A stretch of 64,000 nucleotides of DNA from Erigeron canadensis. Lineage: Eukaryota; Streptophyta; Magnoliopsida; Asterales; Asteraceae. The stretch is taken from the NCBI RefSeq assembly GCF_010389155.1, contig NC_057767.1:20161723-20225722 (forward strand), in the 5' to 3' direction. The notes under the pieces were generated by a model, which saw nothing but the letters and a program-made list of their open reading frames with translations, was not told the DNA's origin and made no database searches. This document shows positions 12,170-23,361 of this stretch, piece by piece (position 1 is the stretch's first letter; each line of letters starts with the position of its first letter). A program made the translations under genes and the position numbers.

Positions 12170-12392
12170 CTTAATATCACAGCCTAGTAAGTAAGCTTAA
12201 GGACTTAGTTTCTAGCTTGATACTTGATGCTTGCTATGCAATATGATACTTGGAACTCAATGTGAAACATACTACTTGTTACTTTTAGTGTGATTACATA
12301 CTTAGAACTAAACGTGCAACTTGATGCTTGTAAACTTGGTGTGCAAGCAAAACATTAAACATGACATGTAACTTGAATTTTGAATTTCAGGA
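12170..12392 (+). other. 3' end of D internal region, non-coding
   Basis: AT-rich spacer between the chromodomain stop and the truncated 3' LTR. The phrase GAATTTCAGGACGCAATTCC at 12379-12398 corresponds to the sequence that precedes the polypurine tract and LTR in element A (GGACGAAATTC at about 21165). Here it runs straight into the middle of the LTR. Confidence 0.6.
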
Positions 12393-14234
12393 CGCAATTC
12401 CTGATGGGACGATCTTGGTCCCCAAGATCGTCCTGGTCAACTCCTTTGGTTTGTGGTTTGTTTGTTCGATCTCGTGTAGTGTTGTGATGTTGTTGGTACG
12501 CTTAATGGGTAACCGATCCTTTGGATTGGTTTAGCTCAAACACTTGATCGTGAAACGATCTTGTGCCCTTGATTCTTGATTTGGAAGCCAAGACGGTCTT
12601 GTGAAACGATCTTGACCTTGGCTGCTAAAACGATCTTGAGCAAGTAACTAAAACGATCTTGAGCTAGTAACTAAAACGATCTTAAAGCATTCAACTTAAA
12701 ACGATCTTGGATTTAATCTTGTGAAACGATCTTAACTTAGAACTACTAAAACGATCTTGAAAGCTAAGCAACCAAGACGATCTTGAGGCAACTGAGACGA
12801 TCTGGAGGCAGCTAGGACGGTCTTGTGGAAGCTAGGACGATCTGGAGCCATTGAAACCCTAAAACGATCCTGTAGGACGATCTTGAACATCCAAGCCCTA
12901 GAACGACTTTGTGTAATCATAAAACAACATACACATGTTCTATAACACACCGTACTTGATCATCTAACACCAAACCAAGTTCATAACACCATTATCATAC
13001 AATTAGACACGTTAAGACTACTTATTAACATCAAGCTAATTCATGAATCGATCTACAACAACGATTATAGTGCAAACCCTAATCGAGTACAATAAGGTCA
13101 TGTTCTATCCTAAACGTTAAAGTACGAACTCTATAAACAACAAAATCAAGTTCCTAAGATCAAAAGATCATTATTAAAGGCGCATACAACTCATTACTAC
13201 GATAAGTACTTATGCGTGAGTCCAAAGACGTTCATTTCGAGTCTAGTTTATGTAAAACACTTTTGAGTCAAAACATTTAAAGATCTTCAAGGGACCAAAT
13301 CATCAGTTCATCAAGGATAACTTAGTAAATAGTTAATCACAAGAGCTAATACATGTATCCATCTATGCTCAATGATTTGTGATTAGGTTGACATCAAAAC
13401 ATACTTGGATTCAAATAGATATATCTTACTTATATCTGTGCTCATACCCTGTGCTTGTAGAACTACGCTTGTAGCAGATCACTGTGAGTCTTCGTAGCCC
13501 CCTTTTCCTTACTTACATTTTGGGGTGAAAGGAATGCTATCTATGCTTTTATATATGTCGTAACTGCTTTTACTACTCGATGGCTATATGACTACTTGAT
13601 ACTATTAGCCGGTCCTGTTGAGGATTGTGTGTGCTCGATTGATACTATTAGCCGGTCCTGTTGAGGATTGTGTGTGCTCGATTGATACTATTAGCCGGTC
13701 CTGTTGAGGATTGTGTGTGCTCGATTGATACTATTAGTCGGTCCTGTTGAGGATTGTGTGTGCTCGCTTACTTATGTACAAGTTGATCTTTAGCCATTAC
13801 ATGCTACTTTACAATTGAATTCTATTGATGGCATAAAACGCTTTTATACTACTTGTTTACACTCAAACCTACGAACTCACCAACCTTTGTGTTGACACGT
13901 TTAAGTATTCCTTTCAGGTAATCAAGCTAATCGTGGATAGGATTGGTAGCATGGGACTCTTAGCAAACTTCAGAAATTAGGATTGGAGTTTGCATGATTT
14001 TACTTATGCTTGGTGGCAATTTGCCTAACCGTTTCCCCTGCGTGGGAACTTATCATACTTTTATTTGAATGCTTGGTTGAATTTGTGCGAGATGGCTACT
14101 ATTATGCTTGTTTGGTTATGAAATTTACTATTTATGCATAATGTATGCACACATTTAGTATTTCTATGTAACATCCATGTGCACGTGTGCTTTATCTTAC
14201 ATCCTGAGTTTTCTGCCTTAGTTGGGGTGTTACA
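12393..14234 (+). repeat. Element D 3' LTR, 5' truncated
   Basis: Matches 6390-7867 of the 5' LTR but lacks its first approximately 850 bp, including the TATA box. It keeps the GATC array (12400-12905), 316 bp that the 5' LTR lost (12998-13313) and the 43-bp tandem repeat, here with four units (13597-13766). Ends GGGGTGTTACA, followed by the TSD TTAAG. Confidence 0.9.
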
Positions 14235-14239
14235 TTAAG

Positions 14240-14680
14240 CTTTTTGGGAGCCTTAAGCGAGATTAATTTTGGGGGCCTAGTTGATTAATATGCATATTAA
14301 AAGTAAACACAAAAAGCAGGAAAAAAGTAGTTCATCTTATATACTAAGCTGGTATGTGGAAAAAAAAACGCAAAGAAGCAAAATTCTATACCATTTTTAG
14401 GAGAAAGTCTTTCTGATAATTAAGATATAACTACTAACTCGTTGTTGAAAATCGGAGTAAAAATCTCGGATTTTTTGATTTCTATATAGTTAGGTTTTTT
14501 CCCCCTTTTTTCCTTGAAGGTTGTAACTTTATTTGTGTGATGTCTTATATAGTAATAATAACATATAACACAAAAGTCTAAAATTTAAAATATTAAACCC
14601 AAAATATAGAAATGGAGTCCTTTGTATTTTGTGGGCCTTAGGCCCATGCCTAACCTATATATATAATAAAGCCGGCTCTG
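14240..14680. other. Right part of the hAT element, non-coding
   Basis: AT-rich with GC-rich ends (TTTTGGGGGCC near 14270, GGGCCTTAGGCCC near 14635). No reading frame of note. Confidence 0.6.
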
Positions 14681-14808
14681 GTGCCACTGATGATACACAC
14701 TTTTTGTGTCACACGAAAATGTACCATTAAAAATCTAGATATAATGGCACATAACATATATGCCACTAAAAATGTATGCCACTAAATGGCAACTATTTTG
14801 TAGTGCTA

Positions 14809-16131
14809 GTTTGACCTAAAATGACTTGTTTTAACTCTCGGAACTTTAAGACTTGGGATTAAATCATTTTGACCTCTGTTCAGGTCGAACTACACCTATC
14901 ATGGTCGAGTTCAACCACTTCCCTACTCATATAATCGATTTCTTTGGCCTTTCGTGTCCACACACGCTTAATCGGTTCTTAAACTTGACTAGTTTCTCAA
15001 AAAGTATAGTTTTGGTCCAATGGGTTAACGTATGATCAAATGGTTTTGAAATAACATTTTTGGGCTCTAGTTGATCGAGTTCAACCAGGTTGAACTCAAC
15101 CCTTTATTCATTTCGGTTTCATAAGCTTTTCGGTTAAAATCTCCGGTTTTGTCTAGTTTTCAGTAAATTCGAGTAAAACTTATTTTGAACTATAAAATGA
15201 TTTCAAATGAGGTTGTATTGATATCATAATGTGTTTGAACTTAAAAGTTAAATAAAGACATATGGACTTAAAGGCATTTCTAGTAGGCTAAGATGTAAGA
15301 CAAAAGACTTTCATTGTGACTTTCCATGTATTATTGATAGGTGTTGATTGTCGTGGACTTTGATTGTGCTTGTCATGCTCGTTCGTTATACTTTCATAAC
15401 ACCTTTCAAGTGAGTTTCGTAGCCCCCTTTTTATTACAAGTTTTGGGGTGAAAAGTATACTTTTTTTTCAAACAGTTTTGTCGATTTCTACTTTATGTTC
15501 AATATTGAGCCTGTGCGTATAGAGTTACTTGTGCCATTTGACGTGCTTCTGTCTTGTTGTATGTGTGTGATTATGTTTTTGTTGTTGTGCTTATTGACGT
15601 GCTTATATGACGTGCTTTTGTGTGTATTGGAGACTTGAGACTTTGGACTAAGGCAGGATCATAAGGCTAGACTTTGAGACATTGAGACTTGAGATTTTTG
15701 GACTTATTATGGCGTAACTCTGCTCGTTATATATTGAACTATTACCTGTTAGACTTAAAAGAATCAACAAAAGACTTATTTTTTCGACTAGACTTTTGAC
15801 ATAAAACCTACGAACTCACCAACCTTTGTGTTGACACGTTTTAGTTTACTTTTCAGGTACTCAGGCTAATCAGGGATAAGGACTGCTATGCTAGACTTAG
15901 ACTTCGAAGATTAGTGCTCCTTTATTATTATCAGACTTTAAGGCTACATGCCTTGGTTTATTTCTTTTTAGACTTGGTTGTAATAAGCTATTTAGTACTG
16001 TTATGACTTTGAACTCATGTTTTGGGAATATATTTATTATATTCTATTTCATTTAGCCGTATCTATGTAATTCCATGTCGTGTTGTTCCTTGAATAACAC
16101 CTCATGTTTCCGCCAACGGTGGGGTGTTAGA
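14809..16131 (+). repeat. Element A 5' LTR, right part
   Basis: Continues the LTR after the CACTA insertion and matches 47180-48469. Ends GGGGTGTTAGA. It has the motif CCAACCTTTGTGTTGAC (about 15819-15836), which is also in the LTRs of D and E, followed by a TTTCAGGTA phrase. Confidence 0.9.
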
Positions 16132-16134
16132 GAA

Positions 16135-16147
16135 TGGTATCAGAGAC
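16135..16147 (+). other. Primer binding site of A (Met tRNA type)
   Basis: TGGTATCAGAGAC, three bases after the LTR end. One late position differs from the usual TGGTATCAGAGC. Confidence 0.85.
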
Positions 16148-16990
16148 GTAGTTGTAGAGTTAGGTGGAAAAACATAGACTATAACCTAAGAACCCCGTAT
16201 AGCATTTACGATAGGAAACATAGATGCATTCTAGACGTGCTAACGTCGCTTATCTTTTGAGTTCATAGCCTATTGAGACTTATTATCCCTGTGTTTATTT
16301 TGACTATGACTATCATTTGTTGACTGTGTGCTTTTGGTGTTATTGTGATTATTTATGTGTAATAGACCAAGATGAAGTGATGGTGCTAACTAGTATCGCA
16401 TAGCAATAATCATAGAAAAGCCTGATCAACTGTTCTATGATTACTGCCATGCCTTGCGACAGTTATTGACATCAGTGATTGCACTTGTAGTGAGAGTATG
16501 GTAGCTACCCTGGGCTGCTTAATGGGTGTTGGTTAGGTGGAGGGTTAGCTGCTGGTACACCCTGTATACATACCGAGCCAATACCTAGAAAGCATACCAG
16601 TACCGTGATCCGACCTTGCATTAGATGTACTAGGGGTGTGGAGGGTTAGCCGCTGGTATACCCTGTATACATATACCACTAGTGCAACGGATGTAGGTGT
16701 TAGATTTGGACCACATTTTAATTGCTATTTAAGGTTATATATTATTAGTATATACATATGTATTGCATTGACATGAATTGCATGACTAGTTTAAGTTCTA
16801 GATAGAATCCCTTAGACCATAAGACGAGAGAGCTTGCTGAGTGTAACATGTGACATAGACGTTGACATTTTCGAGCCTTTCATCGCGTCTAACGTTCTAG
16901 AGATATACTAACGTGTGTGGAATAACGGTAAGATGAGAGCCACTGCGAACGAAGACATTTGTCGCGGTTATTCAAGTCATCATTGCTCAA
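16148..16990 (+). other. Untranslated leader of A with paired motif
   Basis: No gene. Two copies of the GGAGGGTTAGC(C/T)GCTGGTA motif at 16536-16574 and 16637-16674, as in D and E. The short phrase GAAAAGCCTGATCAAC at about 16417-16432 is also shared. Confidence 0.7.
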
Positions 16991-17836
16991 ATGACACCAA
17001 ATACACGAATTACGACGAAGGAAGGACCAACTTGTAATGAAACAGAGGATGCACATTATGAGGCAGTGAACAAGGAGACCAGTGAATACTATGCAGACGC
17101 TGATGAGAGAATTCGTAATGGAAAAGAACTAAAAAAGCCTAGAGGTGGTGACAGATGTTTTACTTACAAAAACTTCAAGGATTGTTATGTGCAAGATTAT
17201 GACGACAAAGGTGGAGCAGTTGAGTTTATTCAATAGTTAGATTAATGGAAGCTGTGATTGGCATTAGTAGGTGTACTCCTGGTCAGAAGGTGAGTTATGT
17301 GACAAATTCCTTTACCTTGGATGCGCTATCTTGGTGTAATGGCCAGTGTCGAGCCAAAGGTAGAGTAGTGGCTAAGGCGATGTCCTGGTAAAATTTTTAG
17401 GAGTTGTTGACGAGAAAGTTCTGTATGGCAACTACACTGATAAGGTTATATCGAGAACTTTTGGAGCATACGATGATTGGTGTTGAACATGTTGGTTACG
17501 GCTACATGTTTAAATGAGTTGTCAAGGCTCGCTTCACGTTTGGTTAATCCCGAGAGCAAAGGCATCGAGAAGTATCTTCGTAGGTTGATCCCTCGGGTTA
17601 GGTCGATTATGGTTGTTGTTCATCCGCTTACTCTGGAAGTGACTATATTGAGATTTGAGGCTATGACTGATGAGTTGGTGCAGTGTGTTGGACGACAGAT
17701 TCAAGTGGAAGTTCATCCTAATCAGCTACAAATTGCTCGACCCCCTCAGAATATAGGCGATCAAATTCAAGCTTCTAGAGGTCGTACTTACGTACTAAAT
17801 GCAACAGAGACTCGTAACGATTCGATTGTGCTATAG
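16991..17836 (+). pseudogene. Gag relic, element A
   Basis: Heavily decayed. The first frame (16991-17236) carries a match to the Gag domain start (FTYKNFKDC...DYDDKGGAVEFIQ; compare CSYTEFKKCGPPDFNGRGGDG in D) and then stops. A second frame (17477-17836) carries the end of the Gag domain (LSRLASRLVNPESKGIEKYLRRLIPRV) and the linker to protease (SRGRTYVLNATE). Zinc knuckles are not visible. Multiple stops and frame changes mean no protein is made. Confidence 0.75.
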
Positions 17837-18360
17837 GGACTTTCTTCTGAATGATCTTTATGTTACTTTTCTTTGACTCGAGAGCTGATATAGTTTTGTC
17901 GCGACTAGTTTTGTTTCGTTATTGAATACTAAACTGAGTCTTACATATATATATTTTGACGAACAAATGGTTAGCTGAGAGCTAGTTTGACTAGACTGGG
18001 TCATTCGTTTGTGCATATTAGTTCTTAGTGACTATGCTTCTTTATTGAACTAGTATCTTTTCAAAAGGGGAATTTTGACTTTATTATTAGTATAGATTGG
18101 ATGTCTTTGGTTGATGCGACGATACTATGTAGTGCAAAAGTTATTAGAAATCCCTTATAACTTTTGATTCAGAAGATTAGGTTTCAAAAGGTTGTAACTT
18201 TCACCATTTCCTTATCTTTTTCATGTTCTATGAGAAATTGACACTAAAGATTTTCCTATATAACCCATTTTCTCATCTTTACCTAATGGCGAGATACTAG
18301 ACGTTCAGAGCGAGAGGTCTGAGCCTTTTTAGGGTTATGTCATGAGTGCATCTGTTAATG
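17837..18360 (+). pseudogene. Protease relic, element A
   Basis: The DNA from 17830 encodes, with frame breaks, a block resembling FLLNDLYVTF and the active-site region (Asp-Ser-Arg in place of Asp-Ser-Gly). The C-terminal block resembling DWMSLVDATILCSAKV is at about 18090-18150. It is the aspartic protease of the A polyprotein, inactive. Confidence 0.6.
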
Positions 18361-18375
18361 AGGTTAGCTTGACTG

Positions 18376-19105
18376 ATGTCCCCGTCTTTCTTGACTATCA
18401 GGATGTTTTACCTGATAATTTACCCGACTTACCTCCGTTTTCACAAACTTGATTTTCGTATTAGCCTTGTTCTTAACGTAACTCCAGTAGCAAAATTTCC
18501 TTATAGACTAGCGACGACTGAATCACAAGAATTGGCCATACAGCTAGAAGAACTTCAAGACAAGGGATTTGTTAGACCTAGTCAGTCGCCGTGGATAGTA
18601 CATGTTTTATTCGTCAAAGGGAAGGATGATCCCTTTTGTATGTGTATCGACTATCGTGAGCTGAATATGCTAACGTTGAAGGACCGTTATCCCCTTCCTA
18701 GGACTGATGATCTATTTGATGAGCTCCAAGGTGAAAAGTGTTTCTCAAAGATTGACTTACGTTCAGGGTATCTTCAATTACGTGTACATGACGACATACC
18801 AAAAACCTCTTTTAGGACAAGATACAGACGATTCAAATTTATAGTGATGCCCTTTGGAGTAACTAATGCTCCGGCAATGTTCATGGACTTGATGAATAGA
18901 GTGTGTTGACTGTATTTGGACAAGTTTTGTTATTGTGTTTATCGACTACATTCGATTTACTCAAAGACAAAGAAAGAACATGTTGAACATCTGAGAATGG
19001 TATTGGACTTATTGAGGAAGGAAAAGCTGTACGGAAAGTTTTCTAAATGTGAGTTTTGGCTGGATGAGGTACATTTTTTGGGACATGTTGTGAGCAAGGA
19101 TTAGC
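18376..19105 (+). pseudogene. Reverse transcriptase relic, element A
   Basis: Frame 18376-18909 covers RT motifs in order: PYR (primer grip side), [38 protein letters not shown], and [10 protein letters not shown]. It stops at TGA 18907-18909. The catalytic YxDD site just downstream is damaged: the reading frame is shifted and the best alignment gives FIDY instead of FIDD (about 18938-18950). Frame 18916-19104 continues with the thumb-side blocks ([25 protein letters not shown]). The enzyme would copy element RNA to DNA; it is dead here. Confidence 0.88.
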
Positions 19106-19990
19106 AAGATTGATTCAGTCAAGAACTGGAGAACACCAGAGACACCGACTGAAGTCAGACAATTCCTTAGTCTGGCTGGCTACTATAGAAAGTTCATCGA
19201 GAATTTCTCTAAGATTGCGTTGCCGCTTATGAAATTAACCCAGAAGGATAGGCCATATATCTGGGGTGAAAAACAAGAAGCAGTGTTTCAAATCTTGAAA
19301 GATAAGCTATGTAATGCGCCAATTTTGAGTCTGCCTGAAGGGTCTGATGACTTTATAGTGTACTGCGATGCATCGGGTCAAAGATTAGGTTGTGTGCTCA
19401 TGCAAAGAGGCAAGGTGATTGCATATGCCTCACGAAAATTGAAAGTCCATGAGAAGAGTTACACAACTCATGACTTGGAATTAGGGGCAGTTGTTTTTGC
19501 ATTAAAGTGCTGGAGGCATTATTTGTACGGAACCAAGTGTGTAATCTACACGGATCACAAGAGTCTACAACATATTTTCAATCAACAGGATTTGAATATG
19601 AGACAACGAAGATGGCTTGAGTTACTCATTGATTATGATTGTGACATTCGTTATCACCCGGGGAAAGCCAATGTAGTGGCCGATGCCTTAAGTCGTAAGG
19701 AAAGGGTTAAGCCTAGACGAGTACATGTCATGAGTATTACAGTGCAAAGAAGTGTTAGAGATGAAATCATAGAAGCACAATTGGTGGTTGTTGGCGATAA
19801 AGATCTTCTTAAGAAGGAACTACGAGGAATGGAACAACATTTGGATAGAAGAGACGATGACGGCTTGTATTTCGTGGACAGACTATGGGTCCCTTCCACT
19901 GGTGATTTACAAACATTGATATCGAACGAAGCACATAATACAAGGTATTCGGTACATTAGGGCACCGACAAGATGTACTATGATTTGCGT
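19106..19990 (+). pseudogene. RNase H and integrase N-terminus, element A
   Basis: After a frame break, DNA near 19130-19215 encodes [21 protein letters not shown] connection residues. Frame 19220-19960 then has an intact-looking RNase H: the YCDASG motif, an acidic [12 protein letters not shown] block, YTDHKSLQ and a [10 protein letters not shown] end. It continues into the integrase N-terminal region ([13 protein letters not shown]...[10 protein letters not shown]). A stop (TAG) replaces the Pro of the HPG motif region. The zinc-module segment that should follow (WWPGM) is lost in a small deletion near 19995. Confidence 0.85.
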
Positions 19991-20596
19991 GAGTTATAAG
20001 TCGATGTTTGACATGTCTACAGGTGAAAGCGGAACATCAAAAGCCTGCGGGATTACTCAGACAACCAGAAATTCCTGAATGGAAATGGGAGAACATAACT
20101 ATGGATTTCATTACCAAGCTACCTAGGACGAAGGAGGGTCATGATATGATTTGGGTGATCGTCGATAGATTGACAAAGTCCGCTCATTTCTTGGCCATTC
20201 ATGAAAAAGACCCCACAGAGAAAATTGGTGAGGAAGTATGTAAAGGAAGTCGTATCGAAACATGGCGTACCAGTTTCGATTATCTCAGACAGAGATACTC
20301 GCTTTAATTCTCAATTTTGGCAAGGGTTTCAAAAGGCCTTTGGGACTAGGATAGACATGAGTACGGCGTACCATCCTCAAACTGATGGTCGGAGTGAACG
20401 TACGATTCAGACCTTAGAAGACATGTTGAGAGCCTGTGTCTTAGATTTTGGTGGTAACTGGGATAACCATCTACATTTGATAGAATTCTCTTACAACAAT
20501 AGTTATCACGCGAGTATTAATATGGCACCTTTCAAGGCATTGTATGGACGGAAGTGTAGATCACCTGTCGCATGGTCTGACTTTGGCGATAGCTAG
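19991..20596 (+). pseudogene. Integrase core, element A
   Basis: Two frames. 20008-20307 covers [12 protein letters not shown], the first catalytic Asp in MDFI, and [12 protein letters not shown] frameshift near 20215 moves the sequence to the frame 20201-20596, with SDRDTRF (second Asp), [12 protein letters not shown] (third residue, Glu present), YNNSYHASI and [10 protein letters not shown] stop TAG at 20594-20596 ends it just before the C-terminal module. All three catalytic acidic residues are still encoded, unlike in D. Confidence 0.88.
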
Positions 20597-21157
20597 TTGG
20601 TTGGGCCTGAGCTTATTGAAAAGACTGCCGAGAAAATAATTCAGATTAAAGACAGACTTAGATTAGCACGTGAACGTCAAAAGAAGTATGCTGACGTCAG
20701 ACGTAGACCCTTGGAATTCAGTTTCGGGGACCGTGTACTTATTAAGGTTTCCCCGTGGAAAGGAGTGGTTAGATTCGTCAAGAGTGGAAAACTCGGACCA
20801 AGATTTATTGGACCTTTCAAGATATTAGAAAGAATTGGCGAGGTAGCTTATCGATTAAGAATTTCAGAAGAGCTTAAGGGAGTTCACGACGTATTTCATG
20901 TGTTGCATCTTCAAAAATGTCTAGCTGAAGAAGATCGTCATGTGCCTATGGACGAAATCCGGATTGACGATAAGTTGAAATTCGTTGAAGAGCCTTTAGA
21001 GATTGTGGATCGCAAGGTGCAGAAACTAAAGAAAACCAAGTATACACTTGTCAAGGTTCGATGGAATTCAAAGCGAGGGCCTGAGTATACTTGGGAACGG
21101 GAAGATCATTTCAAAACAAAATACCCCCAATTATTTAATGGGACTAGTTCGAGTTGA
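20597..21157 (+). pseudogene. Integrase C-terminus with chromodomain, element A
   Basis: An open frame of 186 codons follows the stop of the core. It contains the GPY/F module (PWKGVVRF, PRFIGPFKILERIG, VFHVLHLQKC) and a chromodomain-like end (KYTLVKVRWNSKRGPEYTWE, about residues 145-175). Length and order match D. This C-terminal chromodomain identifies a chromovirus. The preserved frame is part of the same broken polyprotein and has no start of its own that I would trust. Confidence 0.88.
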
Positions 21158-21191
21158 ATTTCTGGACGAAATTCTTTTAACGGGGTAATGA

Positions 21192-21437
21192 TGTAACCAC
21201 TGTCACCTGAGTGCTTCGTCGGACTATAACTTTCTATTCATATATGGTCAGTGATTGTCAATTGAAGTCATTAGACGTGTGGTTGTATAAGTTAGAGTAT
21301 GAATAAGACAAGAGATGTTTATTGGGTATGGGTGTTTTCGACTTTTTAAGACTTGGAAAAAAAAGGTTTGAGAAAGACTAGTTGCCTAATAGAAATGCTA
21401 AATAAAGCTAAAATAAACTTTTAAAATATTAAGGGTG
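21192..21437 (+). repeat. Element A 3' LTR, left part
   Basis: Begins TGTAACCACTGTCACC after a weak polypurine stretch (AACGGGGTAATGA). Interrupted at AAGGG (21433-21437), which is duplicated at 46093-46097 by the insertion of element B. Confidence 0.9.
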
Positions 21438-21508
21438 TGATAATACGATTTCTAACACCGAATTCATGTCATCAATGGCGGTTTTGGATAGTGTGTGTTC
21501 TTGGTGTT

Positions 21509-23130
21509 TGATGTGCAAAATCGAGCTTTAAATTTATAAACTAGAACTACCTAAAAACTCACTACTACGCATTCACGGGTAGTGGACCCAATCGTTTGTA
21601 ATATAGTTAAGAGATAAGTTTGAGTTCGTTCTCAGGGATTGGAAATGACTAGTTGCTTATATAATGGTTTAGAAAACGGGTGTTGCTTTGAAAATCCTCT
21701 TGACAAATAGAGTAAAGTTGGTTTGCAAAATAATTGCAAAAATTTGTAAAGAACTTTAGACAATATAATTAAAAGTCATCCACCTTGACTTCCCTCGACT
21801 TCAAATGTGATTGCATTTAATTAAGAACAAATTCTCTAGAATTTAAAGATAATCGTGACAAGATTAAGGTGCTCACGTGGTACCACCAACCGTGAACAAT
21901 ATACCGAATCACCTAACTGCTAGTTAAATTACCCAAGCCGGTACCACCAAAACTAAGACAATTCTTCCAACAATCAGTTTTATTGACTATCAAATTATCA
22001 ATTGAACCTATGTGACAATAACGTGGTACTACCAACCGATATCAATCACGTTGACAAAATTAATCTTTTCTTAAAATGATATTCACTATCATACCATGAA
22101 CTAGACAAGTAACCGCTTTAAAATCACATACACATTCAACTGGTACCACCAACGAAGAATTATATGCAACCAATATCAAAATTAATTAATAAAAAGAATT
22201 AACATCATCAAGATCTCAGAACAACGATAATTAAATAAACTCTTTTGAATTAAAAATATTGCAATCACATTATCTGTCTCGTTTCATCAAGGTGGATGAT
22301 TAAACGTTTAGCCACTCATGATCAATCCACAATAGTAAATAAAATAGAAGAGAAACATGATGTACCAATCGTTTGATGAAAAATAAATTGCAAGACAGTA
22401 AGTAGATACGATCTAGATGGGTGCCCGTGAATCTTCAACAAATCCGCCTAAGAAATTATCTTGATTGGAGGGTGAAGAAACCTTGTAGAACAGCTCCTAG
22501 AAAGAGTTTTGATGCCTTGAAATTCGTCCCTAGGGTTTATATTTATACCCTCTCAACCTCTGATACAAAACCGACACAACTTTTGTTTTCCCGTGCACCC
22601 ACTGCGGCGCAGTGGGGTTGAGCCTTCCCTCACTGCGACGCAGTGAGGTGATCTTGACTTTGACCTTCTCGTGACTGTGGCGCAATGGCTAAACAAACCA
22701 TCACTGCGGCGCAGTACGTTTCCACTACCTCCTTTCTTCTTAACCTGATTGCGGCGCAGTCAACTCCTAGCCATCCCCACTGCGGCGTAGTGGGGGTTTG
22801 TCCATAAAATTCCATGGGATTTGGCTGCGGCGCAGTGGGCTAGTGCATCCCCACTGCGACGCAGTGAACACTTGTACGGAGCCAACTTCTTTCGATCTCG
22901 ATTACTTGCCAAACTCTGCCGTCTCTTCCACTCAAATCAACTCTCAACATCATAACGCACTTCCGGGCCAATAATCATCCGAAAATGTACCAAATGAACG
23001 CGTATCCTGTTTAGAGCCTGTAAACACTAACAAACACCATAAACGCGCCAAATGCATACAAAAATGACTTAAAAAATATAGTAAAATGGCCAATAACGAT
23101 GTGGATAATCGGTATAAATTAGTCACATCA
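21509..23130. mobile_element. Probable solo LTR of an unidentified retrotransposon
   Basis: Inserted in the LTR of B. It starts TGATGTGCAAAATCG and ends TTAGTCACATCA (TG...CA ends) and is flanked by GTGTT on both sides (21504-21508 and 23131-23135); the uninterrupted B LTR at 45756 has GTGTT once. A 5-bp duplication and TG/CA ends suit an LTR. No internal coding region is present, so it is most simply a solo LTR of about 1.62 kb. It contains four GGTA(C/T)(C/T)ACCAAC words (21880-22155) and a palindrome cluster (22599-22870). Two short frames (22421-22621, 22630-22815) look fortuitous. Confidence 0.6.
22599..22870. repeat. Cluster of eight CACTGCGGCGCAGTG palindromes
   Basis: Eight copies, perfect or with one or two changes, at about 22600, 22631, 22672, 22700, 22747, 22779, 22823 and 22852. 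Each is an inverted repeat around one central base. They are rich in CpG, in contrast with AT-rich surroundings. Confidence 0.9.
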
Positions 23131-23348
23131 GTGTTTGTGTGTGTTTTGAGAGAGAAAGGGTGTGTTGAATGATTGGAATTAATGTGTAATGTGAAGGTTA
23201 CAAGGAATGAAGTGTGATCAAGGTTGTCCAGCGCTTTTGATTCTTAAGGTTATGAGGGGTATTTATAGGCTAATCTATACATTTATGCTAATTATCACAA
23301 TTAGCCCCTCCACCTTAGTAATCATACACCTATTTTGAATTTCTAACA

Positions 23349-23361
23349 TTCTCCCCCTTAG
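23349..23361 (-). other. Polypurine tract of element B
   Basis: Minus strand CTAAGGGGGAGAA directly before the 3' LTR start (TGTTAGAAATTC). Same sequence at the same place in C. Confidence 0.85.

Larger units (their letters stand above)
5545..14234 (+). mobile_element. Element D: deleted Ty3/gypsy Tekay-type chromovirus
   Basis: The 5' LTR is 5545-7867 and the truncated 3' LTR is about 12393-14234. The TSD TTAAG is perfect (5540-5544 and 14235-14239). The internal region has a Met PBS, leader, gag, protease, integrase and chromodomain. RT and most of RNase H are gone, and about 0.85 kb of 3' LTR plus the polypurine tract is also deleted. Shared LTR parts differ by about 2% by eye. D is the innermost element of the left stack. 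It could not replicate itself in its present state. Confidence 0.9.
5530..14680. mobile_element. Short non-autonomous hAT transposon, interrupted by element D
   Basis: The left end CAGTGCCGGCTTA and the right end AAGCCGGCTCTG form an imperfect inverted repeat typical of plant hAT elements. A sequence like TTTTGGGGGCC lies inside, also typical. The 7-mer GTGCCAC directly abuts both ends (5523-5529 and 14681-14687); hAT elements usually make 8-bp duplications, so one base may have changed. Without D only about 456 bp remain (5530-5544 and 14240-14680), with no transposase. It lies in the right subterminal part of the CACTA element. Confidence 0.75.
3810..14805. mobile_element. Non-autonomous CACTA (En/Spm-like) DNA transposon, interrupted
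   Basis: The right end reads ATTTTGTAGTG. Its reverse complement CACTACAAAAT pairs with the left end TAACTACAAATAAAATG, slightly mutated, giving an inverted repeat of about 35 bp. It is flanked by the 3-bp duplication CTA (3807-3809 and 14806-14808). The uninterrupted 3' LTR of A has a single CTA at this place, so the empty site is visible in the window. Many short motifs of the type TGCCACTA/TAGTGGCA lie in both subterminal regions, as expected for transposase-binding sites of CACTA elements. Without the nested hAT and D it is about 1.8 kb. No transposase is encoded, so it depended on another copy. Confidence 0.85.
21438..23348 (-). repeat. Element B 3' LTR, interrupted by a solo LTR
   Basis: Matches the right LTR (45756-46092) on both sides of the 21509-23130 insertion. 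It lacks about 50 bp near 23330 that the right LTR has; the loss lies between two CTAT words. In the + orientation it starts TGTGATAATACG and ends TTTCTAACA. Confidence 0.88.

Noticed and set aside
22421..22815. Two frames of 61-66 codons in the solo LTR
   Set aside because: Made largely of the palindrome cluster; no protein similarity recognised.
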